Source: Acidobacteriota bacterium (GTDB taxonomy: Bacteria; Acidobacteriota; Terriglobia; Acidiferrales; UBA7541). Taken from it: DNA of 13,899 nt. Positions 1-7,299 of the stretch are shown piece after piece (the first letter of the stretch is position 1; each line of letters opens with the position of its first letter). The stretch is from contig PMOP01000140.1 in NCBI GenBank assembly GCA_003161495.1, positions 1 through 13,899 on the forward strand. The letters run 5' to 3'. The position numbers were made by a program, and so were the translations under genes. The notes under the pieces are model-generated. The model had not been told where the DNA came from. It made no database searches and saw nothing but the letters and a program-made list of their open reading frames with translations.

Positions 1-88
1 TTACAGTCGCGCGGCGGCGACGGTTTTACACCGTCTTCCCGGCACGGAGTCTGCGATTGATGTGGCGGAGCGTCGTGATGCTCCGGGT
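1..88 (-). promoter_or_regulatory. Cobalamin riboswitch core, 3' part cut off by the window edge
   Basis: Read on the minus strand, this stretch carries the conserved centre of the AdoCbl (B12) riboswitch: GGGAA (complement of 36-40), three bases later GGTG (29-32) followed by TAAAACC, then GCGACTGTAA ending at position 1. These boxes stand in family order and spacing. The 3' portion with the CAGGA box lies off-window. A 6-bp hairpin (66-71 with 80-85) sits in the 5' part and may be a peripheral stem. The element lies downstream of the btuD stop in the same direction, so it should control a further minus-strand gene beyond the left edge, probably also a B12 transport, synthesis or B12-independent isozyme gene. 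The 5' boundary is approximate. Confidence 0.78.
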
Positions 89-92
89 GAAC

Positions 93-170
93 AGTGGCGC
101 ATGCTTTAGCTTGCGGGGTTTCTCCAGCCTGGGCAAAAATCAAAACCCGCAAGCTGAAGCATGCGCCACT
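93..170. repeat. Palindromic repeat, family A copy 1
   Basis: Inverted repeat with 29-base arms (93-121 and 142-170) that differ at about two positions, separated by about 20 bases. The arms begin AGTGGCGCATGCTT and end with a run of G and T. The same arm type recurs at 2082-2156, so this is a dispersed REP-like unit and not a one-off hairpin. The right arm runs into the TAG stop codon of btuD (169-171). RNA from either strand would fold into a long hairpin, so it could act as a 3' stabiliser or partial terminator between btuD and the next riboswitch. That role is inferred. Confidence 0.85.
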
Positions 171-1047
171 ACGTAATATCCTCGCCGCGACGCGCGCGCA
201 AATTCACGCGCGGCCTTCCCGCTGGTCCGAGTTCCACATCCAGCGGCGCGTCAAACACTTGCTCCAATAATTCCTTTTGATATACGGCGGCGGGCGTGCC
301 GACGCGCAGGCAGCGCCCATGCTGCAAGAGCACCACCTGATCCGCGAATTCCGCGGCAAGCCCGAGCTCGTGTGTCACGACCACGACGGTGTAACGGTTT
401 TCCTGCGCGAGCTGGCGCAAGCGTTCCAGCAATTCCACTTGCGCGCCAATGTCCAGATGCAAAGTGGGCTCGTCCAGCAGAATCAGACGCGGCTGTTGCG
501 CCAGAGCCCGCGCCAAAATCACGCGTTGCTTTTCGCCGCCGGAAAGCTCGCTCATAGTGCGTTTTGACAGGTGTTCCGCGCCTACCTGCGCGAGGGCGTT
601 GCGCGCAATCTCGATGTCCTCGGTGTTCGCAAATCGCAATGCGCGTCCGTACGGATAACGGCCTTGCAGCACAAAATCTCCGGCCAGCGCCGGATAGATG
701 ATCGGGCTTTCCTGGTGCACGACGGCGATGCGTTGCGCGCGCGTTCTCACGTCGAGCCTGCTGGTTTCCTCGCCGTCGAGTTCCACGCGGCCCGAGAGTG
801 GCGCAATCGTTCCGGTGATCAGCCGCAGTAGCGTCGATTTGCCGCTGGCGTTGGGGCCGAGAATAGCGACGATTTCGCGCTCGCGCGATTGGAAGCTCGT
901 CGCGCCCAACGTGAATGTCGGAACGGATTGTTCGCTCGCCGAATAGGCATAGCTGGCTTGCTCGACATTGAGCCGCACTGCCTGTTCGCGACCCGGTCGT
1001 TCCTCGCGCACGCCCGCCGTTTGCGCAAAAGTATCGGGCGCGCTCAT
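169..1047 (-). CDS. btuD: ABC transporter ATP-binding protein, BtuD/FecE-like (B12 import)
   Basis: A 292-residue ATPase that would power uptake of cobalamin through the neighbouring permease at the cytoplasmic face. All nucleotide-binding motifs are visible: Walker A GPNASGKS (64-71; alanine replaces the more usual glycine), Q-loop HQE (111-113), signature LSGGEKQ (168-174), Walker B LILLDEPT (188-195) and H-loop THE (225-227). The frame is open further upstream, but ATG at 1047 is the best start: it overlaps the permease stop as ATGA, a typical coupled junction, and the extra 45 residues upstream are low-complexity and lie inside the permease gene. Length fits the FecE/BtuD family. The B12 assignment rests on the upstream riboswitch and the BtuF-like binding protein; sequence alone would equally allow iron-siderophore or haem import. 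Confidence 0.9.
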   Translation of the reverse strand: MSAPDTFAQTAGVREERPGREQAVRLNVEQASYAYSASEQSVPTFTLGATSFQSREREIVAILGPNASGKSTLLRLITGTIAPLSGRVELDGEETSRLDVRTRAQRIAVVHQESPIIYPALAGDFVLQGRYPYGRALRFANTEDIEIARNALAQVGAEHLSKRTMSELSGGEKQRVILARALAQQPRLILLDEPTLHLDIGAQVELLERLRQLAQENRYTVVVVTHELGLAAEFADQVVLLQHGRCLRVGTPAAVYQKELLEQVFDAPLDVELGPAGRPRVNLRARRGEDIT

Positions 1048-2063
1048 CGCAATCCTCGCCGCAACAAATAAATGAATACGGGAGCTCCGGCCATTGCCGT
1101 CATGGCGCCCACCGGCAATTCCGTCGGCGGGACAATTGTGCGGGCGAGCGTGTCGGCCAGAACAATGGCGATCGCGCCGCACAGCGCCGATGCCGGAATC
1201 AGCAGCCGGTAATCCGATCCGAAAATCAGGCGCACCGCGTGCGGCACAAGCAAACCGACATAACCGATCGCTCCGCTCGCGGAAACGGCCAGCGCGGTCA
1301 ACAGCGACGCGGAAACGTATACGACGAGTTTCACGCGCGTCACGTCCACGCCCAGGTGCGTCGCTTCACGCTCGCCCGTGAGCAGTAAATTCAAATCCGC
1401 GGACGTGCTGTAAATCGCGCCGATGCCCGCAACGACTCCCACCGTCAAAATCCACTGCATTCCCGCGGAGACGGGCGTCGAAAGATCGCCCATCAGCCAG
1501 AAAACCATGCCGCGCAAGTCCCGCCCGGTAAGCGTCGTCATCAGGAACATGATGATCGCGGAAAAAAATGAGGCGGAGATGATGCCGCCGAGCAAGAGAG
1601 TCGAGCTGTCCAGCTGGCCTTCGCGACGGCCCAGAAAATAAACTCCCGCAATCGTCGCGATGGCGCCAATAAATGCTCCAAGCGGCGTGATCAGCGCAAA
1701 TCCCGGCGCGATGATCAGCGCGAGAATCGATCCCAGCGCGGCGCCGCTGGAAACGCCCAGGACATAAGGATCGGCGAGCGGGTTGCGCAGCAAGGCCTGA
1801 AAACTCGCGCCCGCAACGGAAAGCGCCGCGCCCACCAAAATGCCCAGCAAAATGCGCGGCAAGCGCAAATCAAAAACAATCAGACGATATTCGGTTGGCA
1901 GTTCGTTCGCACGGCCAATCGCAATCCGTCCGAGATCCACGACTAGATCGGTGACGGAGACGGGCACGGCGCCCAGCTTCAGAGCAAGCAACACGCACGC
2001 CAGCAGCAACATCGCAAGCCCGCCGCAAGTCCACAGCAATCGCTTGATAGTTAGCGGGCGCAT
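1044..2063 (-). CDS. btuC: FecCD/BtuC-family ABC transporter permease
   Basis: A 339-residue, highly hydrophobic integral membrane protein of the FecCD/BtuC type, which forms the dimeric translocation channel. Visible family blocks: an N-terminal membrane anchor (11-32), the LRLPR segment before the second helix (66-70), the hallmark GASFQALLRNPLADP (85-99) followed by GVSSGAALG (103-111), the cytoplasmic coupling region around GVDVTR (238-243), GAIGYVGLLVPH (264-275) and the C-terminal ELPVGAMTA...GAPVF (315-330). The start has an AGAGG ribosome site about 8 bases upstream and overlaps the end of btuF by 13 bases; the end overlaps btuD by 4 bases, so the three genes are probably translationally coupled. 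Substrate is inferred from the riboswitch and binding protein. Confidence 0.92.
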   Translation of the reverse strand: MRPLTIKRLLWTCGGLAMLLLACVLLALKLGAVPVSVTDLVVDLGRIAIGRANELPTEYRLIVFDLRLPRILLGILVGAALSVAGASFQALLRNPLADPYVLGVSSGAALGSILALIIAPGFALITPLGAFIGAIATIAGVYFLGRREGQLDSSTLLLGGIISASFFSAIIMFLMTTLTGRDLRGMVFWLMGDLSTPVSAGMQWILTVGVVAGIGAIYSTSADLNLLLTGEREATHLGVDVTRVKLVVYVSASLLTALAVSASGAIGYVGLLVPHAVRLIFGSDYRLLIPASALCGAIAIVLADTLARTIVPPTELPVGAMTAMAGAPVFIYLLRRGLR

Positions 2064-3226
2064 GCGCAGGCCTCTTCAACCGGTGGCGCAGGCTTCAGCC
2101 TGTGGGTTTTAGTCCTTGCAAGGACCAACCCCCGCAGGCTGAAGCCCGCGCCACTCGGTGCAACGCGCGAAGCAAATACTTCCGGGTGCAGCGCGCGCGC
2201 GAGCCGCTCAATGGCGTCCACCATTCGTGGCGCCGGTCGATTGATAGCATCGCTGATCACAACGACGTTTCCATGTTGCATCGCCGCAAGATTTTCCCAG
2301 CCGGGACGCGTTCGCAGCGCGTCGATGTCGCGTTGCGTATCTCCGGCATGCGCGCTGGCGAAAACCAGAACTTGCGGCTGAAGCCGGACAATCTCTTCCA
2401 GGCTGACATGCGGCCACTCGGCCTTCGTGTCCACGACCGAGCGCCCTCCCGCTCGGCGCAACGCATCAGCAATGAACGTGTCTCGCCCCACAGAAATCAA
2501 TGGATCGGTCCACACAACGAAAAGCACGCGCCTCGGCGCGGCGCCGCTGAGCCGGCGGTCGAGATCGGCGAGGCGCGCGCGCAGATCTTCGGCCAGCAGG
2601 GCGCCCTCTTTTTCAGCGCCCAGTGCGCTTCCAAGATGTTCCACGGACGCGATCATTTCTTCAACGCTATGAGGGTCGGTAACGTACACGGGCACGCCTA
2701 TGCGATCCAGCGCGTCCACCGTTTCGCGCCTGTTAATCGACTTCGTGGCCAGCACCAGGTCCGGCTTCAGCGACACGATCTCTTCCAAGTTCGGATTCAC
2801 CGGCCCGCCCACATGCGGTTTCCGCACAGCCTCCGCCGGGAAATCGCAATAATCTGTGTCACCCGCCAAATGATCTCCATCGCGCAGCGCAAAAACAATT
2901 TCCGTAAGATTCGGCGCGAGTGAAACCACGCGATTTACTTCCCGCGGAATTTGCACTTTTCGGCCCACTTCATCCGTGAATGTAGATGTCTGCGCTGCCA
3001 GCATGCTGCCGCAGAAAAGCAGGAAAAAGAAACACGTAGCACAGGCACTCTTGCCTGTGCGCTTTTGGAAACTGCGCGTACAACAACCGCCGCCTGAAAA
3101 TCGCGAAACCCGCACAGGCAAGAGCGCCTGTGCTACCAAAACCGGCCGGCGCGCTAGCCGGCCAATCGCCAATAATCCGCTGAACATACTCGGTCTTGAA
3201 TTAAATTCCATCAATTCTGTCCGCAC
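2051..3226 (-). CDS. btuF: BtuF-like cobalamin-binding protein, extended at both ends by repeats
   Basis: Periplasmic substrate-binding protein of the helical-backbone (BtuF/FhuD) class that would deliver B12 to BtuCD. The core runs from about residue 83 to 351: VVSLAPNLTEIVFAL (100-114), DTDYCDFP (123-130), GGPVNPNLEEIVSLKPDLVLA (140-160) and a C-terminal lobe with VLFVVWTDPLISVG (234-247). A hydrophobic signal segment (66-78) ends in MLAAQ. Two oddities: residues 31-64 are encoded by a family B palindrome inserted just before the signal segment, and residues 357-382 by a family A palindrome, leaving a non-family tail. The start is uncertain. GTG at 3226 has GAGG 10 bases upstream inside the terminator stem; ATG at 3211 or 3187 is also possible with weak ribosome sites. 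Whether the long N-terminus still permits export is unclear. Confidence 0.85.
   Translation of the reverse strand: MRTELMEFNSRPSMFSGLLAIGRLARRPVLVAQALLPVRVSRFSGGGCCTRSFQKRTGKSACATCFFFLLFCGSMLAAQTSTFTDEVGRKVQIPREVNRVVSLAPNLTEIVFALRDGDHLAGDTDYCDFPAEAVRKPHVGGPVNPNLEEIVSLKPDLVLATKSINRRETVDALDRIGVPVYVTDPHSVEEMIASVEHLGSALGAEKEGALLAEDLRARLADLDRRLSGAAPRRVLFVVWTDPLISVGRDTFIADALRRAGGRSVVDTKAEWPHVSLEEIVRLQPQVLVFASAHAGDTQRDIDALRTRPGWENLAAMQHGNVVVISDAINRPAPRMVDAIERLARALHPEVFASRVAPSGAGFSLRGLVLARTKTHRLKPAPPVEEACACAR
2082..2156. repeat. Palindromic repeat, family A copy 2, inside the btuF 3' end
   Basis: Same arm type as 93-170: the left arm (about 2082-2109) and right arm (about 2128-2156) are near-complementary, with the shared motif GGCGCAGGCTTCAGCCTG. 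The spacer holds a second, perfect 14-bp palindrome, GTCCTTGCAAGGAC (2112-2125), so the unit is a palindrome nested in a palindrome. It is fully inside the btuF reading frame, contains no stop in that frame, and adds about 26 residues to the protein. Confidence 0.85.
3036..3136. repeat. Palindromic repeat, family B, inside the btuF 5' end
   Basis: Two 25-base arms, 3036-3060 and 3112-3136, are inverted copies with a single mismatch (core GCACAGGCACTCTTGCCTGTG type), separated by about 51 bases. The unit lies in the btuF coding strand upstream of the signal-peptide core and is read through without a stop. A compact version of the same sequence type, with the arms nearly touching, occurs at 6600-6627. 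Confidence 0.85.
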
Positions 3227-3227
3227 A

Positions 3228-3288
3228 ATAAAAAAGCCTCGCGAGAAACACGAGGCGCATAAAGCCTCACTCTTTCTCGCGAAGAGTG
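3228..3288 (-). terminator. Riboswitch expression platform with intrinsic terminator
   Basis: On the minus strand an 8-bp stem (3249-3256 with 3236-3243, one T-G pair, 5-base loop) is followed directly by a six-T run (3235-3230), a classical rho-independent terminator placed between the cobalamin aptamer and btuF. Two alternative pairings can disrupt it. The loop region 3273-3282 is perfectly complementary over 10 bases to 3239-3248 (the terminator loop and 3' arm). GAGGC at 3264-3268 can pair with GCCTC at 3252-3256 (the terminator 5' arm). A further local hairpin is 3268-3274 with 3282-3288. The layout implies transcriptional OFF control by B12 binding; this is inferred from structure. Confidence 0.85.
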
Positions 3289-3465
3289 CCGGCTGCGGCG
3301 GCCCGGGAGGGTGTCCTGACTTTCGGCGTTTCGCCGATCACAGTGGCGGGACCGTGGCCGATTCTCACGGCCTTCCCCGCTTCCCAAACCTGCTAAATGT
3401 CGATTGGCAGTCTATGTTGCGCGACCTTCAGTGTCAACCCGCTGTGATGCCGCCTGTGAGGCCGA
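3289..3465 (-). promoter_or_regulatory. Cobalamin (AdoCbl) riboswitch aptamer
   Basis: On the minus strand the B12-box elements appear in canonical order: GGGAA near 3382-3386, the P6-type hairpin GGCCG-TGAGAAT-CGGCC (about 3355-3373), CCGCCACTGTGA (about 3339-3350) and AAGTCAGGACAC (3311-3322), then the closing GC-rich region before the terminator. It lies directly upstream of btuF and controls the btuFCD cassette, strongly supporting a B12 substrate. The 5' edge (about 3465) abuts the preceding gene's stop at 3484, so the promoter must lie inside or near the 3' end of that gene. Exact limits would need a covariance-model alignment. Confidence 0.92.
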
Positions 3466-3483
3466 TAAACTTTCCTTGGCGTT

Positions 3484-4134
3484 TCAAGTGCGGGAAAAAT
3501 CGTGCTCGTCCGCCTCTTGCGTCCAGTGGACATCGTCGATCCACCAGCGTCCCTCCGTGCGGATCAGCGTGAAGTGCGCGCGGTAATCCTTGTCGTCAGC
3601 GCCGTGGAGATAAATTTCCAGCGTGACACCCGGGCCTTCGTACGCCGGCGTTTCCGAGCGCACCACGTCCGCGTGAAACATTCTCCAGTGCGTGACGAAC
3701 AGCTCGTGCCAGGTGTCAAAGGAAACCTGCCCGCGGTACCGCGGCGAAAACATGTCGTAGGCCGGGCGCAATTCGCCGCGATCGAGTGCGCGAAGCTGCG
3801 CGCGAACGATTTCCTGTGGGCCGCTGGAAAAAAAACCGAAGGGCGCGTCGAGGCGAACCAGAATCCAGGAGGTCAAAATAAATGCGGCCAGCGCCAGCGA
3901 AAGCAGCAGAAACAAGTTGTGGCGAAAACCCCGCCTGCGCAAAGCCGCATCCTCATAAGCCGCAATTGCTGCTTGCCGATCCTCCGCCGGGCGTTGCTGT
4001 GGAACAATCGGCGCGGTTGATTCGCCAGTCAGTTCAACGGGCGGCTCTGCGTGCAGTGCCGGCTCATGATCGCAGCCGGGATCGACGAACTCTTCGGGGA
4101 CACCTGAACCGGGGATGTTTTGCGGATCGTCCAT
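3484..4134 (-). CDS. Membrane-anchored protein with DUF4864/NTF2-like domain
   Basis: A 216-residue protein of unknown function. An acidic, proline-rich cytoplasmic N-terminus (1-70) with a basic patch RRRGFRH (67-72) leads into one transmembrane helix (about 73-94). A compact outer domain (about 104-206) follows, beginning PQEIVRAQLRALDRGELRPAY and ending with the aromatic GRWWIDDVHW (195-204). That pattern, an alpha-helical start describing a per-residue 'structure under stress' fold and a final W-x-I/V strand, resembles DUF4864 and other NTF2-like domains; the match is from memory. The start is supported by GGGAG six bases upstream. It follows the enoyl-CoA hydratase gene by 39 bases and may share its transcript. 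No catalytic residues can be assigned. Confidence 0.75.
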   Translation of the reverse strand: MDDPQNIPGSGVPEEFVDPGCDHEPALHAEPPVELTGESTAPIVPQQRPAEDRQAAIAAYEDAALRRRGFRHNLFLLLSLALAAFILTSWILVRLDAPFGFFSSGPQEIVRAQLRALDRGELRPAYDMFSPRYRGQVSFDTWHELFVTHWRMFHADVVRSETPAYEGPGVTLEIYLHGADDKDYRAHFTLIRTEGRWWIDDVHWTQEADEHDFSRT

Positions 4135-4173
4135 ACAGATCTCCCGCGCAGCAAGGAGACGCGGCGAGCGTAC

Positions 4174-4998
4174 CTAACGATTCTTCCACTCCGGCTTGCG
4201 TTTTTCAAGCAGCGCGCGCAATCCTTCCTGGGAATCCTCGAGGCGGTACAGTTCATTCAGGAAAATGTTCATCGAGTTTTTCAATGAGTCGCGCAACGAC
4301 ATTCCCATTCCGGCGACGACTGCTCTCTTGGCCATGCCCAGAACAGCGCCGGATTGCGTCGTGATTTTTCCGATGAGTTCGTTCACCGCGGCTTGCAATT
4401 GGGCTTCCGGCACCAGCCGATTCACGAGCCCCAGGTCGCGCGCCCGTTCGGCGGAAATGGCTTCGCCGGTCAGCACGAGTTCCAGCGCTCGCTTCGGTCC
4501 GACGATGTGGGGAAACATCGTCGAAGCCAATGGGGGAAACATTCCAATCGTGATTTCAGGCAGCGCGAAACGCGCGCGCGGCGTGGCCACTACCAAATCT
4601 CCGTAAGCAACAAGTTCCGCGCCGCCTCCGAGGGCCGCACCGTCCACGATCACCAGCACCGGCTGCGGAGCTTCCACCATGGCGATGCACGCGTCATGGA
4701 ACGCGGCCAGCATCGAGAATGCGCGCTCGCCGGTGTACTCGCCGACATCCACACCCGCGCTGAAAACTTTTCCGCCGGCGTCCAGAATGATCATCTTCGC
4801 CGTGCCGTTTTGGGCAACCATCCCGACGCCGTCCGCGAGTTCGCGCAGCATCTGCTCATTCAATAAGTTGTGTTCGGGACGATGCAATGTAAAGCGCGCA
4901 ACCGGGCCGTCGGTCTTGAAGCGGATAAATTCAAAATCCGCCGGCGCACGTCGCGCAGGCTTGTCGAATGCTTCTACAGTCTGGATTCGGTCTGCCAT
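4174..4998 (-). CDS. Enoyl-CoA hydratase/isomerase (crotonase) family protein
   Basis: A 274-residue crotonase-fold enzyme acting on an acyl-CoA thioester. The oxyanion-hole blocks are FSAGVDV (79-85) and GAALGGG (120-126). Both glutamates used by hydratases are at the expected places: E128 in GGAEL and E148 in LPEITIG. The C-terminal helices LTGEAISAERARDLGLVNRLVPE (176-198) are also typical. The style around FSAGVDVGEYT and IGMFPPLAS recalls cyclohexa-1,5-dienecarbonyl-CoA hydratases (Dch), but this is not enough to name the substrate. ATG at 4998 is preferred over the upstream ATGs at 5016 and 5040 because CGGAG lies six bases ahead of it. It is divergent from serS, and no other fatty-acid or aromatic degradation gene is in the window. 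Confidence 0.9.
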   Translation of the reverse strand: MADRIQTVEAFDKPARRAPADFEFIRFKTDGPVARFTLHRPEHNLLNEQMLRELADGVGMVAQNGTAKMIILDAGGKVFSAGVDVGEYTGERAFSMLAAFHDACIAMVEAPQPVLVIVDGAALGGGAELVAYGDLVVATPRARFALPEITIGMFPPLASTMFPHIVGPKRALELVLTGEAISAERARDLGLVNRLVPEAQLQAAVNELIGKITTQSGAVLGMAKRAVVAGMGMSLRDSLKNSMNIFLNELYRLEDSQEGLRALLEKRKPEWKNR

Positions 4999-5194
4999 GA
5001 TCAGCTCCGAATTCATGCTAGCACGGCCGGCGCGCGGCAAAAGATAGGGTCTGCGAGACTCGAAGTTAAGAGTTAATAGTCCAGAATTCAGATTTAAGGG
5101 TCGACAGTTTTAAATAGAGGGCTTTCGGACAGACCCGCTGCCGCATTCGCATTTCTTTCCTAAACTCCCGGCACATAGCTTTCAGATGTCGACG

Positions 5195-5250
5195 CTCATC
5201 ACGAGTTCCGAATCACGATTTACGAATCACGAGTCACGAATCACCCCTCT
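5195..5250. repeat. Four 14-bp tandem direct repeats upstream of serS
   Basis: The octamer CGAATCAC occurs at 5209, 5223 and 5237, exactly 14 bases apart. A degenerate fourth unit precedes it at 5195, matching at about 10 of 14 positions. The consensus unit is CGAATCACGAGTCA. The array lies 19 bases before the serS start, in the divergent gap between the crotonase gene and serS (4999-5268). The rest of that gap holds only AT-rich simple sequence around 5058-5115 and no gene. The array may be regulatory, or may be one of the short simple repeats scattered in such genomes. Confidence 0.7.
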
Positions 5251-5268
5251 TCATGTATCCTATCCCGC

Positions 5269-6543
5269 ATGCATGATTTGGGATATTTTCGCGAACACCT
5301 CGAAGAATTTGAAAAGATGGCGGCAGACCGCGGCGTCAGCATTGATTTCGCCGCCTTTCGCGCCATCGATCAGGAGCGCCGCGAACGAATTACATTCGCC
5401 GAACAGTTGAAAGCGCGGCGCAACAAGGCCAGCGAGGAAATCCCCCGCCGAAAAAAGGCCGGGGAAGACGTCTCCGCTGTGCTGGCAGAGATGAAGCAAG
5501 TGTCGGAGGAAATCAAGCTGGCCGACGAGCGAATCGCGGAACTGGACTCGAAGCTCCTGGATTTCATGCTCACCGTGCCGAATCGCCCGCACAGCTCGGT
5601 TCCGGTCGGGCACGATGCTTCGGCAAATGTCGAAGCGCGCCGCTGGGGCGCGCCGCCAAAATTCGATTTCAAACCGCTCCCGCATTGGGAAATCGCGGAA
5701 AACGCGGGGATCCTCGATTTTCAGCGCGCGGCAAAAATAGCAGGCACGCGTTTTGCGATTTATCGCGGCCTGGGCGCCCGCCTTGAACGCGCCCTGGCGG
5801 CGTTCTTTCTCGACACGCATGCCGCAAACGGATACACGGAAATTCTTCCGCCGTTCCTCGTAAACACGGCCGCTCTCACCGGCGTCGGCCAGTTGCCGAA
5901 ATTCGCTGCCGACATGTTTCATCTCGAAGGCACGGACCTGTGGCTGACGCCAACGGCCGAGGTCGAGCTCACCAGCATCTATCGCGACGAAACACTCGAT
6001 GCCGATTTGCTCCCCATCAAACTTTGCGCATGGACAGCGTGCTTTCGTTCCGAAGCCGGCGCGGCCGGAAAAGACACGCGTGGCCTGAAGCGCCAGCACC
6101 AATTCCAAAAAGTGGAAATGTTCAAGTTCACGCGCCCCGACCAGAGTTACGAAGAACTCGAATCGCTTGTGGCCAACGCCGAGCAGGTTCTTCAGAAACT
6201 CGGCTTGCACTATCGCGTCGTGGGTCTCTGCACCGGAGACATGGGTTTCGCTTCTTCAAAAACTTACGACATTGAAGTGTGGCTCCCCTCAGCAAATGAA
6301 TTCATGGAAATTTCTTCCTGTTCCAACACCGAATCGTTTCAAGCGCGCCGCTCCGGCATCCGTTTCAAGCCCAAGGGCGGAAAAAGCGAATTCGTGCATA
6401 CTTTGAACGGCTCCGGCCTCGCCGTGGGACGCACCTGGCTTGCGATCATGGAGAATTTTCAGCAAGCGGACGGTTCCGTGTTGATCCCGCAAGCTTTACA
6501 TTCCTATTTGGGAACGGATCGAATCCCCGCCGTTAAGCCGTGA
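5269..6543 (+). CDS. serS: Seryl-tRNA synthetase
   Basis: A 424-residue class II aminoacyl-tRNA synthetase that charges tRNA-Ser (and tRNA-Sec where present) with serine in the cytoplasm. The N-terminal long antiparallel coiled coil that grips the tRNA variable arm spans about residues 28-105. The catalytic domain shows the serine-binding TAEVEL (229-234), motif 2 [15 protein letters not shown] (259-273) followed by [11 protein letters not shown] (275-285), the [10 protein letters not shown] segment (344-353), and motif 3 with [14 protein letters not shown] (383-396). Length matches bacterial SerS. ATG 5269 fits the family N-terminus although no clear ribosome site precedes it. No T-box leader is visible upstream. 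Single-gene unit, convergent or divergent with nothing downstream until the promoter at 6801. Confidence 0.97.
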   Translation: MHDLGYFREHLEEFEKMAADRGVSIDFAAFRAIDQERRERITFAEQLKARRNKASEEIPRRKKAGEDVSAVLAEMKQVSEEIKLADERIAELDSKLLDFMLTVPNRPHSSVPVGHDASANVEARRWGAPPKFDFKPLPHWEIAENAGILDFQRAAKIAGTRFAIYRGLGARLERALAAFFLDTHAANGYTEILPPFLVNTAALTGVGQLPKFAADMFHLEGTDLWLTPTAEVELTSIYRDETLDADLLPIKLCAWTACFRSEAGAAGKDTRGLKRQHQFQKVEMFKFTRPDQSYEELESLVANAEQVLQKLGLHYRVVGLCTGDMGFASSKTYDIEVWLPSANEFMEISSCSNTESFQARRSGIRFKPKGGKSEFVHTLNGSGLAVGRTWLAIMENFQQADGSVLIPQALHSYLGTDRIPAVKP

Positions 6544-6599
6544 GTGGGTGCTGAAGCATTGCAAAACTCCAAAGGTGGTCCGAAGCTTCCGGCCCTCAC

Positions 6600-6627
6600 G
6601 TAGCACAGCCACTCCTGGCTGTGCTAC
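6600..6627. repeat. Compact family B palindrome / possible serS terminator hairpin
   Basis: A perfect 12-bp inverted repeat, GTAGCACAGCCA with its complement, around a 4-base loop (CTCC). The sequence is the family B repeat type seen at 3036-3136 reduced to a simple hairpin. It lies 57 bases after the serS stop. There is no T-run after it, so it is not a classical intrinsic terminator, though it could protect the transcript 3' end. The rest of the gap 6628-6800 shows only a 10-bp palindrome TACCGCGGTA (6662-6671) and no gene. Confidence 0.75.
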
Positions 6628-6800
6628 TCTCGGCAGAGCAAACGTGGGGCAAGCGCAGCCTTACCGCGGTATAGCGTCAATTCACGACTAAGCCACCTAT
6701 TATTAATATCTTACAGGCAATAAGCGAAAATTCCCCCCTTTTCCCCTGGCAAGTCTCGTGTTTCCAGAGCATCTTTCCTCAAAATATCCCGGTTCTTTGG

Positions 6801-6830
6801 TTGACACCGCTTTTCCGGGTTGACTACACT
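6801..6830 (+). promoter_or_regulatory. Sigma70-like promoter for the YHS-gdh unit
   Basis: A perfect -35 hexamer TTGACA (6801-6806) is followed after 18 bases by TACACT (6825-6830), four of six matches to the -10 consensus. Transcription would begin near 6837, eight bases before a 28-codon leader ORF. It is the only convincing promoter-like pair in the 384-bp gap between serS and the next gene. Confidence 0.5.
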
Positions 6831-6844
6831 CGGGTTACTGCGCG

Positions 6845-6931
6845 ATGAACAACCACGCAGTTTGCACGAGAATTAATCTTTTGAGGGGCTTCGGCCCGCC
6901 TGGTTCTTCGGAACGCAGTAGCAGTGGGTGA
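6845..6931 (+). CDS. Candidate 28-codon leader ORF coupled to the next gene
   Basis: ATG at 6845 opens a 28-residue frame ending in TGA at 6929-6931, which overlaps the GTG start of the following gene as GTGA, the usual signature of translational coupling. The start lies only about eight bases after the predicted transcription start, so it would be read nearly leaderless. A GGGC-TTCG-GCCC tetraloop hairpin (6886-6897) lies inside the frame. The peptide has no recognisable motif and a serine-rich C-terminus. It may be a translated leader or chance; the junction is the main support. Confidence 0.35.
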   Translation: MNNHAVCTRINLLRGFGPPGSSERSSSG

Positions 6932-7272
6932 CCGAGAACACGCGCGGCAGGCTGGGCCTCGACGAGCCGCTGGGAAGCGTCGCGCGGGTGAATTTACAAG
7001 AGCGAATCGATCGGTGGGTGAGTCAAGGGCTGGCGTGGCTGATGCGTAAGCTGATCGCGCGGGCCTTGGGAAACGCGGGACCGGCAGCATCCGCGCCTCG
7101 CCCTAAGGATCCGGATTCCGCGATTCCCTTGCATCGCGATCCATGGTGCGGCACGTACGTCTCACCTGAGATTTCTTTTCCATTGGAGCAAGCGGGCCAG
7201 GTGTTGCACTTCTGTTCTGCCGATTGTCGCGCGCGGTATCGAGGTTCTTCCCAGCGCGCGGCAAGTGCGTAG
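6928..7272 (+). CDS. Small three-cysteine PP0621/YHS-like protein
   Basis: A 114-residue protein with an amphipathic helical N-terminal half (about 23-48) and a short C-terminal cysteine module: DPWCGTYVSPE (71-81) and HFCSADCRARYR (94-105), with C74, C96 and C100. This arrangement is that of PP0621/YHS-type small putative metal-binding modules. Ligand and role are unknown. GTG at 6928 is the first available start after an in-frame TAG and overlaps the leader ORF stop; a second GTG at 6988 would give 94 residues. The gene ends 27 bases before the glutamate dehydrogenase start, suggesting one transcript and perhaps a regulatory or redox-sensing partner, which is speculative. Confidence 0.72.
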   Translation: MTENTRGRLGLDEPLGSVARVNLQERIDRWVSQGLAWLMRKLIARALGNAGPAASAPRPKDPDSAIPLHRDPWCGTYVSPEISFPLEQAGQVLHFCSADCRARYRGSSQRAASA

Positions 7273-7299
7273 TCGCGATACTCAAGGAGAGAAACGTCC

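Noticed and set aside
1048..1182. 45-residue upstream extension of the btuD frame
   Set aside because: Lies inside the permease gene; ATG at 1047 gives the normal ATGA overlap and normal family length.
2102..2923. 273-residue plus-strand frame opposite btuF
   Set aside because: Arg/His-rich shadow of the BtuF coding sequence, without a ribosome site or motif.
3036..3136. CRISPR-like array from repeated short motifs
   Set aside because: Only two inverted arms, not direct repeats with regular unique spacers; no cas gene is in the window.
5260..6210. 316-residue open frame on the minus strand across serS
   Set aside because: Shadow of serS; the plus-strand frame carries all synthetase motifs.
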